A DNA stretch of 48,726 nt from Actinomycetes bacterium (lineage in GTDB: Bacteria > Actinomycetota > Acidimicrobiia > Acidimicrobiales > RAAP-2). Below, piece after piece: positions 48,211 through 48,726 of this stretch. The notes under the pieces were generated by a model. That model was not told where the DNA came from. It saw only the letters and a list, made by a program, of their open reading frames with translations, and did no database searches. The stretch spans positions 1 to 48,726 of the forward strand of contig JAJYPY010000004.1 of assembly GCA_021794995.1 (NCBI GenBank), in the 5' to 3' direction. Numbering within the stretch: the stretch's first letter is position 1; each line of letters opens with the position of its first letter. The translations under genes and the position numbers were made by a program.

Positions 48211-48726
48211 TCAGGGTGCCGGCTGGATGGTCAGGGTGAACGAGACGTCGGCGCGTACGCCCGGCGGGAGGCTGAGCGACACGGCACACGGTGCGTTCCC
48301 TCCCTGGCTGTCGTCGGCCTCGAGGGACAGCCAGGGTTGGCCCGTGCGAGATACCGAGACGCCACCGGGGCACGTGATGGAGAGCTCGAGCGACGACGTG
48401 CCCGTCCACGTGGCGTCGGCAGACACGATCCCGCCCCCCGCCGCAAAGAACGTGGCCGTGGGGGCGGCGGCGTCGAGCACCTCCTGGCCGGGAGAAGGGA
48501 CCGCAGGGCTACTCGTGGCCGGCGTGCTGACCCCACCTGCGGGTGCGACCTCCGCGATCTGTGGCGTGCGCGAAGAGCCGATCGCCCCGCCACCGGTCGC
48601 CGCCCCGCCACCGGTCGCCGCCCCGACGCCGGCCGCCGCCCCGACGCCGGTCGCCGTCCCGGAGCTCCCCTGCGGTTGCGTCGATGTGATGGCGCTGGCG
48701 AGCGCTCCTGTGAGGAACACGGTGCC
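48211..48726 (-). CDS. Exported Gly/Ala-rich protein, N-terminus outside window
   Basis: C-terminal 171 residues of a protein that runs off the right end. The first visible part (GTVFLTGALASAIT) looks like a membrane or signal-anchor segment. It is followed by a Gly/Ala/Thr-rich stretch encoded by 18-bp tandem repeats, a Pro/Ala/Ser linker, and a beta-rich domain: FFAAGGGIVSADATWTGTSSLELSITCPGGVSVS...PCAVSLSLPPGVRADVSFTLTIQP. Two cysteines (ITCPGG and APCAVS) may pair outside the cytoplasm. A GTG at 48720 is possible but would give no proper leader. I do not recognise the family. It is probably in one operon with the LysM/BTAD gene. Confidence 0.6.
   Translation of the reverse strand, partial: GTVFLTGALASAITSTQPQGSSGTATGVGAAAGVGAATGGGAATGGGAIGSSRTPQIAEVAPAGGVSTPATSSPAVPSPGQEVLDAAAPTATFFAAGGGIVSADATWTGTSSLELSITCPGGVSVSRTGQPWLSLEADDSQGGNAPCAVSLSLPPGVRADVSFTLTIQPAP
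48584..48655. repeat. Four tandem 18-bp coding repeats
   Basis: Four consecutive copies of GCCCCGNCNCCGGNCGCC at 48584, 48602, 48620 and 48638, encoding a Gly/Ala/Thr low-complexity segment on the minus strand. Confidence 0.85.

Overview
This is a very GC-rich, densely coded 48.7 kb stretch of what looks like an actinobacterial chromosome. The class Acidimicrobiia or a close relative is my best guess, but it is an inference. The supporting genes are a lipoyl-less 2-oxoglutarate decarboxylase/dehydrogenase fusion (kgd), a fused PafB-PafC regulator with two WYL domains, coenzyme F420 biosynthesis (cofC), an Rv1264-type adenylate cyclase and a SARP/BTAD-LysM membrane protein. Nine genes have a TANNNT -10 element only 7-9 nt before the start codon, the signature of leaderless mRNAs. 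About a dozen gene pairs are joined by ATGA/GTGA/TTGA/TGATG overlaps.

Layout. (1) 1-2355: a truncated 14-TM MFS exporter coupled to a universal stress protein. (2) 2430-10330: a complete-looking aerobic CO dehydrogenase locus, coxM-coxS-coxL-coxF-coxD-coxE. CoxL carries the form I loop AYACSFR and a glutamate at residue 763. A divergent LysR regulator with a one-base frameshift and an 18-bp near-palindrome lie upstream. (3) 10522-14179: a flippase-like membrane protein, an unknown lipoprotein and fused PafBC. (4) 14225-17156: a MobF/TrwC relaxase without its helicase, facing a TM-less VirD4/TraG-type coupling ATPase one base away. An AT-rich palindrome precedes the relaxase, and no secretion-channel genes are visible. 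(5) 17722-18216: a histone H1-like Lys/Ala/Arg repeat protein. (6) 18367-21379: cofC and gpsA share a symmetric divergent promoter, and gpsA is coupled to the adenylate cyclase gene. (7) 21389-27855: a GH38 alpha-mannosidase facing away from rpiB-rnhB, then a DMT transporter and two SAM methyltransferases. (8) 27908-30225: an ArsB-like transporter and an alpha/beta hydrolase, divergent from kgd.

(9) 30324-37268: kgd, a NYN nuclease-S1 RNA-binding fusion, fabZ and exonuclease III. (10) 37278-41970: a leaderless minus-strand operon of UvrD-like helicase, FAD-linked 2-hydroxyacid oxidase and ThDP enzyme, coupled by GTGA overlaps. (11) 42146-45654: an alpha/beta hydrolase, a membrane-anchored MurF-like ligase and a D-Ala-D-Ala ligase-like protein, probably a cell-envelope operon. 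(12) 45704-48726: a LysM/SARP/BTAD membrane protein preceded by the C-terminal part of an exported Gly/Ala-rich protein cut by the window end.

The cox locus would let the cell take electrons from atmospheric or trace CO. The relaxase/coupling-protein pair, the NYN-S1 fusion and the helicase-oxidase-ThDP operon are the least explained parts. I saw no tRNA, rRNA, CRISPR array, transposase or integrase. All functional calls are from reading translated sequences by eye; no database search was run.
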